A DNA stretch of 64,000 nucleotides, from positions 1-64,000 of the forward strand of contig NZ_SJKD01000005.1 of NCBI RefSeq assembly GCF_004331485.1, given 5' to 3'. The DNA comes from Kribbella capetownensis (GTDB lineage: Bacteria; Actinomycetota; Actinomycetes; Propionibacteriales; Kribbellaceae). The notes below the pieces were generated by a model, which saw nothing but the letters and a program-made list of their open reading frames with translations, ran no database searches and was not told the DNA's origin. Below, piece by piece: positions 49,268 to 57,603 of the stretch. Each line of letters begins with the position of its first letter. The first letter of the stretch is position 1. Both the position numbers and the translations under genes were made by a program.

Positions 49268-49996
49268 TCAGAGTCCGATGATGAGCAGCGCGCCGGCGGC
49301 GACGAGTCCGATCTCGACGATCGTGACGAAGACTCGGTCGGTGATGCGGCCGAGCAGGTTCTTGCCGGTCCAGGCGCCGAGCAAGGTGGCGGGCGTGAGC
49401 GCGAGCCCGTAGAGGACGACCTGGCGGGTGAGGACGTCTCCGGCGCCGTAGGTGGCGAGTTTGGCGAGGTGCATGACCAGAGCGCTGGCGGCTTCGGTGC
49501 CGATGTAGGCGGCGCGGGTGAGGCCGTAGGCGAGGAAGAATGGCGCGGTCAGCGGCCCGACAGACCCGAGCAACGCCGAGCCGAGCCCGGAGGCGGCGCC
49601 GACTGCGGCGAACGCGGGATCTGCTGGTCTGGCGGGGGAGGGCCTCACCCTCCGCCAGATCACGACGGCGATCAGGAACACGCCGAGTAGTCGTTTTAGC
49701 GGGGCCAGCGGCGCGGTCGCGAGGAGCAGGCCGCCGGCGATGGCGCTGGGGATGGCGCCGAGAGCGAACCAGCCGAACAGTGGCCAGTGCAGCTCGCGGC
49801 GGTTCAGGCAGACGCGGGAGCCGTTGCTGGACAGCTGGGTCAGGGTGAGCATCGCGACCGCGGCGCGCAGCCCGAACAGCACGGTGAACACGGGCAGGAG
49901 CAGGACGCCACCCCCGAATCCGGCGACTGCCGACAGCAGCGCCAGCGTGAACGCCGCGGCGGACGCGGCCAGCAGCACCAGCAGGTCGCCAGACAT
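49268..49996 (-). CDS. TauE/SafE (TSUP) family membrane transporter
   Basis: A 242-residue protein with about eight hydrophobic helices of the TSUP family, which export sulfite, sulfoacetate or related anions. Repeat halves show GFGGGVLLLPVFTVLFGL near the N terminus and GLGSALLGSVGPLTAPFFLA in the second half, the two characteristic Gly-rich loops. It ends 120 bases after the merR gene, convergent to it. No sulfur gene lies nearby, so the substrate remains open. Confidence 0.88.
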   Translation of the reverse strand: MSGDLLVLLAASAAAFTLALLSAVAGFGGGVLLLPVFTVLFGLRAAVAMLTLTQLSSNGSRVCLNRRELHWPLFGWFALGAIPSAIAGGLLLATAPLAPLKRLLGVFLIAVVIWRRVRPSPARPADPAFAAVGAASGLGSALLGSVGPLTAPFFLAYGLTRAAYIGTEAASALVMHLAKLATYGAGDVLTRQVVLYGLALTPATLLGAWTGKNLLGRITDRVFVTIVEIGLVAAGALLIIGL

Positions 49997-50099
49997 GTTG
50001 CCTAGCCTGCCAGGCGGACTTCAGCGAGCGATGTGCTGGCCGGCTACTGACACTGTGGCCGTAGGCAACTTGTGACCCGGTCTCCGGGGTCCGGCAGAT

Positions 50100-50312
50100 C
50101 ACCGAGTTGTCGCATCACCTCTACCCGGCCCGAACATCCACCTGAGCCAGAGGGTCGTCGAGCTCGACCTGGTGTCCAACAACACGTTCATGCGGGCGCC
50201 GGGAGAGGCGGTCGGCAGCTTCGGCGCCCCCGCGGCGGTCGCCAACGCCGTGCGCCACGCCACCGGCAGGCGTGTCCGCGATCTACCCATCACCCTGGAC
50301 AAGCTCCTGTGA
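50100..50312 (+). pseudogene. remnant of xanthine dehydrogenase molybdenum-binding subunit
   Basis: One frame reads PNIHLSQRVVELDLVSNNTF then MRAPGEA, the middle molybdopterin-binding segment of XdhB/YagR-type subunits. It runs straight into AAVANAVRHATGRR and VRDLPITLDKLL with a stop at 50310-50312, which is the C terminus of the same family. Some 250-350 residues between the two are deleted in frame. A one-base frame change near 50120 separates HHLYPA from PNIHL. No other xdh gene remains. Confidence 0.7.
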
Positions 50313-50423
50313 GCATTGAGATGCAGCGCGCTGCCTCGATCCTCGACCGCGACGTCCTCGAGCGGACCCATGCGTAGTGCGATCTCATCCGGGAGTGTCA
50401 CCGCCGGCTCGGCTGAGGCATCG

Positions 50424-51317
50424 TCATCGCAGGGTCAAGGAGGTGCCGGAGGCGATGCGGGTGAGTTTCTCCGGATTGCGTACGTAGTAGAGGCCGGTGA
50501 TCCGGGCCTCGTCGACACGGAAAGCGATGACGCCGTCGAGCTGGCCGTCGACGTGGACGACGAGGGCCGGATTCCCGTTGATCAGTGTGGGTTCGCTACC
50601 GAACCCGGCCCGCTTGCCGAGGCCGCCGAGGATGAAACGGCTGACCTTCTCGGCGCCGGTGATCGGCCGTGGCGGCGACTGCCTCAGGCCGCCGCCGTCA
50701 CTCAGCAGGACGACGTCCGTGGACAGCACGTCGAGGAGTCCCTGCAGGTCGCTGGTTTCGATCGCCCGCTGGAACGACTCCCGGGCCGCCTGGGCCTTCC
50801 CGAGCGACGTCATCTTGGCTGGACGGCGGGCATCGACGTGCCGGCGGGCGCGGTGCGCGATCTGACGTACGGCGGCAGGAGTCTTGTCGAGCGCGGCGGC
50901 GATCTCCTCGTAGCTGACGTCGAAGGCCTCGCGGAGGACGAAGACGGCACGCTCGGTCGGTGCCAGTGTCTCGAGGACCAGCATCATCGCCATCGACAGG
51001 CTGTCGGCGAGCTCGACGTCCTCGGCCACGTCCGGGGTGGTGAGCAGGGGCTCGGGCAGCCACGGACCGACGTACGCCTCCTTGCGGCGCTTCATTGTCC
51101 GGAGCCGGTTGAGCGCCTGGCGGGTCGTGATCCGGACCAGGTAGGCGCGACGGTCCTGGACCTGGTCCAGGTCCACCTTGATCCAGCGCAGCCAGGTCTC
51201 CTGCAGCACGTCTTCGACGTCGGCGGCCGATCCGAGCATCTCGTAGGCGACGGTGAAGAGAAGGTTGCGATGGGCAACGAATTCCTCGGTCGCCGGGTCA
51301 ATCCCGTGGTTGCTCAT
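50424..51317 (-). CDS. ECF41-type (SigJ-like) sigma factor with SnoaL-like C-terminal domain
   Basis: A 297-residue sigma factor. Region 2 is at about 10-75 (HRNLLFTVAYEMLGSAADVE, VLQETWLRWIKVDL) and region 4 at 110-165 (LAPTERAVFVLREAFDVSYE, LDKTPAAVRQIAHRARRHV). The linker WLPEP and the C-terminal SnoaL-like domain with SDGGG and the NPEKL end motif are marks of the ECF41 group. In that group the fused domain, not a separate anti-sigma factor, controls activity (established for ECF41 members). The usual ECF41 partner is an oxidoreductase, epimerase or carboxymuconolactone decarboxylase gene; a broken oxidoreductase overlaps its start. Confidence 0.93.
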   Translation of the reverse strand: MSNHGIDPATEEFVAHRNLLFTVAYEMLGSAADVEDVLQETWLRWIKVDLDQVQDRRAYLVRITTRQALNRLRTMKRRKEAYVGPWLPEPLLTTPDVAEDVELADSLSMAMMLVLETLAPTERAVFVLREAFDVSYEEIAAALDKTPAAVRQIAHRARRHVDARRPAKMTSLGKAQAARESFQRAIETSDLQGLLDVLSTDVVLLSDGGGLRQSPPRPITGAEKVSRFILGGLGKRAGFGSEPTLINGNPALVVHVDGQLDGVIAFRVDEARITGLYYVRNPEKLTRIASGTSLTLR

Positions 51318-51538
51318 CCCTCAACCCTCCGGTGGACCGCGACACTCCCACGCTGCGCCTGCAGGAGCTGTCGGCGCCGGGAGTCCTTGACCCTCACCCC
51401 GAGCCGGCCGCCGAGGTAGAAGTTTATCGCTGTGTCGTCACGGCGAGCGAACTGGAAGATGCCGGCCCGCGGACCCAGGCTGATGCACAGCCCGACGAAC
51501 CCGACGTCGACCGGGGCCGCGGTGGTCTTCTTGGCCAC
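51314..51538 (-). pseudogene. C-terminal remnant of a FAD/NAD(P) oxidoreductase
   Basis: A 74-codon frame: a short start (GTG with GAAGGGAATC before it) then VDVGFVGLCISLGPRAGIFQ, FARRDDTAINFYLGGRLGVR, VKDS. The pattern LGxCxSLGRRxGxxQFxxxDD...GRxxxxVK is typical of the end of NDH-2-like FAD oxidoreductases. The dinucleotide-binding domains are absent and the last 20 residues look frame-shifted. It overlaps the ECF41 sigma gene by four bases; oxidoreductases are standard ECF41 partners. A short novel gene is the alternative. Confidence 0.45.
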
Positions 51539-51608
51539 GATGATTCCCTTCGTGTGTCGGCCCTGAAGACGCCAGGCGGTCGGGGACTGTGACGCACTGT
51601 GAACCAGA

Positions 51609-52445
51609 TCACCTGCCCTGGTGTGCGCGCTCCGAAAGGTCCTGCCATTCCGACCAGGTCTTGAGGCGGTCGGCGTACACCTGCTGGACCAGCGGGTAGA
51701 AGCCGGTTCCGAACAGGATCCGCAGCGGTGGGTTGTCCGCGTCGACGATCTCGAGCAGCGCCTGCGCCGCGGCGGCGGGGTCGCCGGCAGGCTGCTTACC
51801 CACGACTGCCGCGATCTGCTCGCGGAGTCCGTCGTACGCCGGCAGAGGCGCGGACATGTGCCCGTTGTCGAGCGGATCCGGGTTCTTGCCGTCCCGGGTG
51901 GCGTACCCGGCAGGCTCGATCAGCGTCACCTTGACCCCGAACTGCGCCACCTCCTGCGCCAGCGAGTCGTTCAGGGCCTCCAGCGCCCACTTGGCGATGT
52001 GGTAGCCGCTGCCCAGCGGCATCGCGACGAGGCCCGCGGCCGAGGACAGCTGCACGATGTGCCCGCTGCCCTGCTCACGCAGATGCGGCAGCGCGGCCTG
52101 GATCACCCACAGCGCGCCGAACAGATTGGTCTCCAGCTGGTCGCGCAGCTGCTCCTCGGCCAGTTCCTCGACCGCACCGACGAGCGCGTACCCGGCGTTG
52201 TTCACCACCACGTCCAGCCGCCCGAAGTGCTCCTTCGCCTGGTCGACCCGCGCGAAGACCGCCGCCTTGTCGGCAACATCCAGCTGGAGGGGGAGTACGG
52301 CGTCGCCGTAGGCCGCGACGAGGTCGTCGAGACTGGCGGTGTTGCGCGCCGTCGCGGCGACCTTGTCGCCATGGGCCAACGCGGCCTCGACGAAGCTGCG
52401 CCCCAACCCGCGCGACGAACCGGTGACGAACCAAACCCTGTTCAT
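51609..52445 (-). CDS. short-chain dehydrogenase/reductase
   Basis: A 278-residue classical SDR. The cofactor loop is VWFVTGSSRGLGRSFVEAAL, followed by VVVNNAGYALVG, the catalytic Ser in IVQLSSAAGL and GYHIAKWALEALN (Tyr-x3-Lys). The start at 52445 has GGACGGAAG before it and puts the beta-strand directly after Met; the frame is open to 52532. Sequence features (SRGLGRS, YATRDGKNPDPL) are those of the group often annotated as oxidoreductases of unknown substrate. It lies between the ECF41 sigma and the second tautomerase gene, same strand as both. Confidence 0.92.
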   Translation of the reverse strand: MNRVWFVTGSSRGLGRSFVEAALAHGDKVAATARNTASLDDLVAAYGDAVLPLQLDVADKAAVFARVDQAKEHFGRLDVVVNNAGYALVGAVEELAEEQLRDQLETNLFGALWVIQAALPHLREQGSGHIVQLSSAAGLVAMPLGSGYHIAKWALEALNDSLAQEVAQFGVKVTLIEPAGYATRDGKNPDPLDNGHMSAPLPAYDGLREQIAAVVGKQPAGDPAAAAQALLEIVDADNPPLRILFGTGFYPLVQQVYADRLKTWSEWQDLSERAHQGR

Positions 52446-52548
52446 GACACTTCCGTCCTTTCCTGTGCTGATGGTTTCGGCCACGAGACACCGACCTCCC
52501 CATCCCGCGTGACGGAGTGTGGGACAGCTCACTGCGGGAACCGTCGGT

Positions 52549-52959
52549 TCAGCCTGCGGAACCCGTTCCCGCGACGGCGCCGAGCTCGACCAGTTGGGCG
52601 ATGCCGTTGCCGACCGACCAGTTGTCGAGGGCGTTCTCGACCAGGGTGATCACCACGTCCTCGGGGCGTACGCCGGCCTCGGCCAGCAGCTCGGCGATCC
52701 GGCGGTAGAGGTCGAGCTTGAGCTCCCGCGGGCGGCCCTGGACCAGGGTGATCTGGACGTAGACGACGTCCTGCCGATCGACGCCGAGGTAGTTGGGATC
52801 GAAGATCAGCTCGTCCGGATCGTGCGGTGTGACGATCTGGAAGCGGTCGCCGTCCGGGATGCCGATGACCTCGACCAGGGCCTGGTGGACCCCGTCGGCG
52901 ACGGCACGGCGGACGGCGGGCGGTCGATGGGCGGACAGGTCGATGCGGACCAGGGGCAT
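52549..52959 (-). CDS. tautomerase-family protein (second copy)
   Basis: A 136-residue tautomerase. The start at 52959 gives Met-Pro (MPLVRIDLSAHRPPAVRRAV), with the catalytic Pro at position 2; starts further up to 53031 would bury it. Other segments are QALVEVIGIPDGDRFQIVTP and PEDVVITLVENALDNWSVGN near the C terminus, where Trp/Asn are typical of malonate semialdehyde decarboxylase-like proteins. It is only distantly related to the tautomerase at 17141. Divergent from an ArsR regulator gene, with TGTTCGA repeats between. Confidence 0.88.
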   Translation of the reverse strand: MPLVRIDLSAHRPPAVRRAVADGVHQALVEVIGIPDGDRFQIVTPHDPDELIFDPNYLGVDRQDVVYVQITLVQGRPRELKLDLYRRIAELLAEAGVRPEDVVITLVENALDNWSVGNGIAQLVELGAVAGTGSAG

Positions 52960-52992
52960 GACACGACTCACTTTCGCAACGGCGACGTAGAC

Positions 52993-53038
52993 TGTTCGAT
53001 CATCATCAATCAGGTAGGTGTTCGACGTCAATCGAACA
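52993..53038. promoter_or_regulatory. ArsR operator candidate: TGTTCGA repeats
   Basis: TGTTCGA occurs at 52993-52999 and 53019-53025, and its complement TCGAACA at 53032-53038, the last two forming an inverted repeat with a six-base spacer. They lie between the divergent tautomerase and ArsR genes in a locally AT-richer stretch. Confidence 0.6.
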
Positions 53039-53057
53039 TTTCGACGGAGGGTCGATC

Positions 53058-53384
53058 GTGTCCGTTCGCACTCGCAACCTGACCCACACCCCGCCGGCCG
53101 AGGTGTCCCTGCAGGACGCCCTCGACGCGCTCGGCGACCCGGTCCGGCGGACGATCCTGCGCGATCTGGCCGGCAGTCCCGACTGGACCCGGGCGTGCGG
53201 CACCTTCGATCTGCCGGTGACGAAGGGCACCCGCAGCCACCACTTCGCCGTACTGCGAGCCGCCGGCCTGATCGAGCAGCGCGACGAGGGTTCCCGCCGG
53301 CTCAACCGCCTCCGCCGCCCCGAGTTCGACGAACACTTTCCCGGTCTGCTCGACCTGGTCCTCGCCGAGCCCGCGGCCGGCTGA
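53058..53384 (+). CDS. ArsR-family winged-helix regulator
   Basis: A 108-residue ArsR-type protein: VSLQDALDALGDPVRRTILR then HHFAVLRAAGLIEQRDEGSR form the winged helix. The metal-binding ELCVC motif is absent, so this is a non-metal member. GGAGGG precedes the GTG at 53058. It should control itself and the divergent tautomerase gene through the TGTTCGA repeats. A tautomerase/regulator pair with a different regulator family is found at 17.1-18.3 kb. Confidence 0.9.
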   Translation: MSVRTRNLTHTPPAEVSLQDALDALGDPVRRTILRDLAGSPDWTRACGTFDLPVTKGTRSHHFAVLRAAGLIEQRDEGSRRLNRLRRPEFDEHFPGLLDLVLAEPAAG

Positions 53385-53399
53385 TCAACCGGAAATCAG

Positions 53400-54320
53400 T
53401 CAGCGTCGAGACCGGGTATTCATGGACGGACAGGGCGTCGGACCGAGTTGGCTGAGGGCATCGAGCGCGGTACGCATCATGTCTTGCGCCTTGGTGTCTC
53501 CGTAGATCTTGGCTGCGAAGGCGAGGTACTTAATGTTGATCCAGACGGTCGCGAGCAGGTAACTGGTGTTCCAGTCTGGGTCGGTGTCGAGGTTTCGGCC
53601 GGTGAGGTGGCGCCAGGTGTCGACGTAGGTCTGATACCCGCTGCTGGCCGGTCCGCCGAGGTTGGCGATGTCGAGGGCGGGTGTGCCGACGAGTGCCCCG
53701 CCCCAGTCGATGATGTGGCCTGTTTGGTTTTCGTCAACGAGGACGTTGTTGTGATGGACGTCGCCGTGGAGCAGGGTCCGCGGCAGTTGGTCGAGGAGGC
53801 TGGTGATGCGGGGATCGTGTTGGAGTGCTGCGACGTGCGGGATCAGTTCGTTCGGCACCGAGCGATCGATCGCGGCGAGTCGCTGCATCGAGACGTCGCA
53901 CTTGGCCCGCCACCAGGCTGCATCGACCACCGGTATCGACTGGGGTGGTGATTCGTCGAGGTAGTGAACGTGTACCCGCGCCAGCGTCTGGATCGCGTTC
54001 GCGGGGAGGCTGGCCTCGTTGGCTGCCGGCTCCGCGTCGTAGAACGCGGTCATCAGGTACGGGCCCAGCTCGTCGGTGCCGGTCTCGATGATCTCCGGCA
54101 CGGCATCAGCGCCAGCCACTGTCGCCGCTGCCTGCGTCGCTGAGATCTCCAGCTGCGAGGTGTGCTTCACCAGAACCGTTCTCTCGATCCGTCGCCCGTA
54201 CTGGTTCATCGCAACCCGCAGGCTGAACTTCGGCGCGCCGCTGAACCCGCCGGTCACTGGCTCACGGGAGATGATCTCGATCCCCGATCCCTGACCATCT
54301 GACGCCGTTGCCATAGTCAT
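53400..54320 (-). CDS. APH-like phosphotransferase
   Basis: A 306-residue protein-kinase-fold phosphotransferase. The catalytic loop is LLHGDVHHNNVLVD near residue 205 and the metal-binding Asp is in IIDWGGALVG near 222. The N lobe (FSGAPKFSLRVAMNQYGRRI, VLVKHTSQ) gives the ATP-anchoring Lys. APH-family members phosphorylate aminoglycosides, macrolides, choline or other metabolites; no substrate can be assigned. ATG 54320 and ATG 54314 are both possible. Convergent with the ArsR gene, 15 bases apart. Confidence 0.85.
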   Translation of the reverse strand: MTMATASDGQGSGIEIISREPVTGGFSGAPKFSLRVAMNQYGRRIERTVLVKHTSQLEISATQAAATVAGADAVPEIIETGTDELGPYLMTAFYDAEPAANEASLPANAIQTLARVHVHYLDESPPQSIPVVDAAWWRAKCDVSMQRLAAIDRSVPNELIPHVAALQHDPRITSLLDQLPRTLLHGDVHHNNVLVDENQTGHIIDWGGALVGTPALDIANLGGPASSGYQTYVDTWRHLTGRNLDTDPDWNTSYLLATVWINIKYLAFAAKIYGDTKAQDMMRTALDALSQLGPTPCPSMNTRSRR

Positions 54321-54787
54321 CGACCCTAACCGAGCGCTGGTGCACCCCGGCCCATCCGGTCGTGCCGTCGGCACGATGCGGGCCGAGGTTTAGGGCGGGC
54401 GGCTGGGTATGGGGGCTGTAGGCAACTACCCCTCGATGGAGGGAGCACAGGCATGTCGGGAACGACATCGCGCCGCCACAGTGGCGAAGCCTCGGGCGAT
54501 CCGAGGACGCAGTTCGGTCCAAGGCGAAGTCGGAGGGCATCAACCTGGCGCCACCGAATAGACCGCCGTACGACGACATGAGCTGAGCACTGGCCGCATT
54601 TCTGGTGCTGTGGCCGGAGTCTGACGGTGCGGGAAACGACGCCGCGAACGTTCCGGACGATCACCGGTCCTGCCCGCACCGCGACCCGCGGCTCAAGATC
54701 CGACAGGTAAGTCATCGTGTGGCCGCCATTCCGCGGGCCTTGCCGGCGGCCGTTGACTGGGCTTTGAGCTAGCGCCTTACGCACCGC
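54321..54787. other. intergenic region without an identifiable gene
   Basis: No frame here gives a recognisable protein. A plus-strand frame ends with KAKSEGINLAPPNRPPYDDM and a stop near 54580, which has a gene-like look but no start in the same frame. ATG 54454 has a fair ribosome site (GGAGGGAGC) but opens a different frame. It may hold the wreck of a very small gene. Confidence 0.35.
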
Positions 54788-55345
54788 TTAGACGTCTGCC
54801 ATCGGTCCGTGGAGTTCTCCCTCGCCCGACCCGACGAGGCGAGCGATCTCCTGGAGCGTTTCCAGCGGGTTGAGGGTCGAGTTGTCGACGGGTGCGGACC
54901 AAGGAGGACGCTTGGCTCGCAGAAGGTGAAGGTCGTTGATGAGGTGGGCTGGTGACCGGTCTAGGTCGCCGGCCGTTCGCCGGAGTACTGCCGCTTCGGA
55001 GGGATCCAAGGAAACGTGGAACACCCGGCCGAGTCGCAAGAGGTCTGGGATCACCGGGTTCAGGTCGATGGCGTCGTGGATCGAGTTGCCTGCGATGAGG
55101 ACGTTCTCGTAGTCCGCCCCGAAGAACGACTCCACGAGCGACACACATTGGCGTAGTACGAGTGCGGTGCGAGCGTCGTCGTACGGAAGGTCCCAGAGAG
55201 GGTCGACCATGAGGAACAGGTGGTCGGTGTCGATCGCGGCGGTCCGGCCCCAGAGGGCGAGCTTCTCTTCGTGGCTCAATCGGAGAATGGTCGTCTTGCC
55301 GGAGCCAGCCGGCCCGGAGAGGAAGACGGTTCTTGGCGTCCGCAT
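54788..55345 (-). CDS. P-loop ATPase/kinase-like protein
   Basis: A 185-residue protein. VFLSGPAGSGKTTILRLSHE near the N terminus is a Walker A motif of the AAA_33/zeta-toxin/adenylylsulfate kinase type, and AAIDTDHLFLMVDPLWDLPY has the Asp of a kinase-like substrate site. ENVLIAGNSIHDAIDLNPVI resembles the P-loop kinase segment after the second strand. The LID segment would be at ILRRTAGDLDRSPAHL (seen as AAVLRRTAGDLDRSP). Start 55345 directly precedes the first strand; the frame is open to 55441. Substrate unknown; small-molecule kinase or nucleotide hydrolase. Confidence 0.75.
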   Translation of the reverse strand: MRTPRTVFLSGPAGSGKTTILRLSHEEKLALWGRTAAIDTDHLFLMVDPLWDLPYDDARTALVLRQCVSLVESFFGADYENVLIAGNSIHDAIDLNPVIPDLLRLGRVFHVSLDPSEAAVLRRTAGDLDRSPAHLINDLHLLRAKRPPWSAPVDNSTLNPLETLQEIARLVGSGEGELHGPMADV

Positions 55346-55445
55346 CAGTCGGTCGTGCCAAGGCGATTGCTCATGCGTGTCAGAGTAGTTCCCGCCGCGG
55401 TCGGCGGCTGGGCTTTCGTGCTTGGTGATCTCGCAGCCCAATGAC

Positions 55446-55802
55446 TCAGTCTGGTAAGGAATTGGCCGGGTAGTTGGGTGGACCCTCGTCCGGCGCCGTG
55501 CGCGATGACGACTCGTCGCCGTACCCGGGATAGCCGGAGCCTTCGTCTGGCCAGTCCGGATCGACCTGGACCCGATCGGCCGGCCACGTTGGTACGTCGA
55601 CTTGGTACTCCGGGTGGTTGATCTCCGGGCAAATGGGGTCCTCGCCGCAGACCGGGTGGTACGCCCAGTGGCAGTCCGGACTGATGGTCGCCGGGGCGGA
55701 GCCGGGGCCGGGTTCGTACTGCGCCGACGCGTGGGACGCTCCGAGTGCGGTCGCGCTCACGGCGAGCGCTGCGACTGAGATCGCTGTGCGTGTGTGGTTC
55801 AT
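55446..55802 (-). CDS. small secreted protein, Pro/Asp-rich
   Basis: A 118-residue exported protein. The signal peptide is MNHTRTAISVAALAVSATAL followed by GASHASAQ (cleavage after ASA). The mature part is acidic and Pro-rich, with three Cys in CHWAYHPVCGEDPIC and then a Pro-Asp-rich tail (DPDWPDEGSGYPGYGDES). AGGAGGCTGGTC before the ATG at 55802 is an excellent ribosome site. No known domain. It ends four bases from the upstream start region of the P-loop protein gene, so the two may be co-transcribed. Confidence 0.75.
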   Translation of the reverse strand: MNHTRTAISVAALAVSATALGASHASAQYEPGPGSAPATISPDCHWAYHPVCGEDPICPEINHPEYQVDVPTWPADRVQVDPDWPDEGSGYPGYGDESSSRTAPDEGPPNYPANSLPD

Positions 55803-55939
55803 GACCAGCCTCCTGGCGCAAGAGTTCCGGTTCGGATCCCGGATTCCCCTCGACGCTCGGTTTGGCGGTCGGCGGGCTGGAATACGCGTTGTCGCGTATG
55901 GCACCCGGCGCGGTGGCGGCGTAGCGTCGCCAGTGGGAG

Positions 55940-56451
55940 GGCGTCATGGCCGACGGCATCCACATTTCTGGGAGCTTGACCGATCCGACGATGCTGCCAG
56001 CTACCCCGATCGCACCGGCGACATCACACACGTGATGCTGAGCGATTTTGTCTCCGACCGTCAGCTGCGAGCTAGTCCGCTGTACATGGAGAACTGCACA
56101 GCGGCGATGTTCCGGGCTCTGTCCGTCAACCTTCCCGACGACCCCGGACACGCATCGCGGCTAATACTGTGGCGCGGCCCGGGCCGGGACTTCGACGAGC
56201 GGGACCGGCTGGTGCTCACGCTGCTGCGGCCGCACCTGATCGCGGCGTACCGAAGCGCCGAGCGGCGCCGCCGAGCACCGGCGCCACTGACCCCGCGCCA
56301 GCTCGAGCTGCTCCAATACGTTGCCCAGGGCTACACCAACACCCAGATCGCCCGGCGAATGCAGCTGTCCGAGGGAACCGTACGCACGCATCTCAACCAC
56401 ATCTACGAACGCCTCGGAGTCACCAGCCGCACCGTCGCCGTAACGACATGA
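55940..56451 (+). pseudogene. 5'-truncated LuxR-family regulator
   Basis: From about 55960 the frame reads HFWELDRSDDAASYPDRTGD, SDFVSDRQLRASPLYMENC, LILWRGPGRDFDERDRLVLT and a C-terminal LuxR helix-turn-helix (LTPRQLELLQYVAQGYTNTQ, then GTVRTHLNHIYERLGV). Full-length relatives carry 100-150 more residues of GAF-like domain before this point. Here the frame upstream is antisense to the secreted-protein gene and unlike the family. An ATG at 55946 opens a different frame. A GTG near 56029 could give a short protein of about 140 residues, but this looks like a broken gene. Confidence 0.65.
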
Positions 56452-56696
56452 GCACCGCCGGCCTGGAATAGCCGGTTGGCGCGCTACCAGCCTGTTGTTG
56501 CTTGCGATGACGCTGATGGAGGCCTTCGGGATCACGATCGAGTTGAGTAACTTGCCGGAGCACGGCTTGAACACGGCCGTTCGCTACGTTGCCGATATCA
56601 ACGGATCTCTGGACCGGGTTCCGTACTGACGCCACCGACGCTGAGCAACTCGACCTTCTGTCGGAAGGGCCGGTTGCAGGCCGCGAGGCCTCGGAC

Positions 56697-57527
56697 CTAG
56701 TGTCCGGCCAGGTCAGCTACGACTGGGCCGAGGGTGTCGGCGACGTCGGCGCCGAAGACGAAGTAGGAGAAGCCGATCTCCTCGTGTCGTCGTTGGATCT
56801 CCTCGGCGGCCGCCGAGGGGTCACTCGGAAGTATGGCGAGTGAGTCCGCAGCACGGAGTGCTGCGGGGTCTGTGTCGGGTGGTGCCATGAAGGGTGCGAC
56901 GGAGTCGCCGATCACTGGTACATGCAGGGCGAGCTCGAGGTCGTGGGTGGCGCGAAAGTCGTGTGCCAGTCGCGTCACCTCGGCGCGAGGTTCATCCGGC
57001 GGCATGACGAAGGTGACTGTGTCTGCGACCTCGGCCGCCAGCGCCTGGGCCTTCGGCCCACGAACGGCCATCACCACCGGCGTGTGCAGGTCTGGGCCGT
57101 CGAGATCTCGCAGTGCCGTGACGATCTCACGCACCTGGGCCAACCGCTGACTGCGTGGGACCTCGGGCAGTCCTAGCTCGCGGAGCTGGTCCTCGATCCC
57201 GGGCCTGCCGGTGCCGACGCCCATTTCGAAGCGACCGTCGGTGAGTACAGACAGCGAATGCGCTTCCCATGCGGTGTTCCATGCCGCGCGCACCGGGGAG
57301 GCGTACACCCAGGTGCCCACTCGCAGGTCGGTAAGTGCTGCCGCGACGGCCAGCGTGGGCGCGGGCGCCGGCTGCCATTGCGGGACGTCGGGCATGAGGA
57401 GCGTCGAGTAGCCGCTGTCGGCGATACGGCGTACCCGGTCTCGCCATGTCGGCAGGTCAGTTGTGATCGGGGCAACGACCCCGAACCGCAATGGTCTGGC
57501 CTTGCCGGTTGCCGTCGTGTCAGTCAT
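56697..57527 (-). CDS. LLM-class F420-dependent oxidoreductase
   Basis: A 276-residue luciferase-like monooxygenase-fold protein, of the group in actinobacteria that uses coenzyme F420. Segments are RFGVVAPITTDLPTWRDRVR, IADSGYSTLLMPDVPQW, LRVGTWVYASPVRAAWNTAW, and DGRFEMGVGTGRPGIEDQLR near 95-114. It lacks the insertion loop of true luciferases. The start at 57527 (MTDTTATGKARPL) follows GAAAGGTCACC. It is alone on its strand between a broken LuxR gene and a small basic protein gene. Substrate unknown. Confidence 0.9.
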   Translation of the reverse strand: MTDTTATGKARPLRFGVVAPITTDLPTWRDRVRRIADSGYSTLLMPDVPQWQPAPAPTLAVAAALTDLRVGTWVYASPVRAAWNTAWEAHSLSVLTDGRFEMGVGTGRPGIEDQLRELGLPEVPRSQRLAQVREIVTALRDLDGPDLHTPVVMAVRGPKAQALAAEVADTVTFVMPPDEPRAEVTRLAHDFRATHDLELALHVPVIGDSVAPFMAPPDTDPAALRAADSLAILPSDPSAAAEEIQRRHEEIGFSYFVFGADVADTLGPVVADLAGH

Positions 57528-57603
57528 TGGTGGTGACCTTTCGTGGGGCCGGAGTTCTTCTTACACCCTCCACGACCGGGAGGCCGCGGATTCGACAGCA
57601 CAG

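Noticed and set aside
54454..54590. Possible small gene starting at ATG 54454 after GGAGGG
   Set aside because: The frame gives Arg/Ser-rich text, whereas the protein-like end (KAKSEGINLAPPNRPPYDDM) is in another frame; too uncertain to call.
56507..56629. 40-residue frame (MTLMEAFGITIELSNLPEHG...) resembling an acyl-carrier-protein helix
   Set aside because: No phosphopantetheine Ser motif, no ribosome site, and the similarity is only a hydrophobic pattern. Possibly a relic but not supportable.
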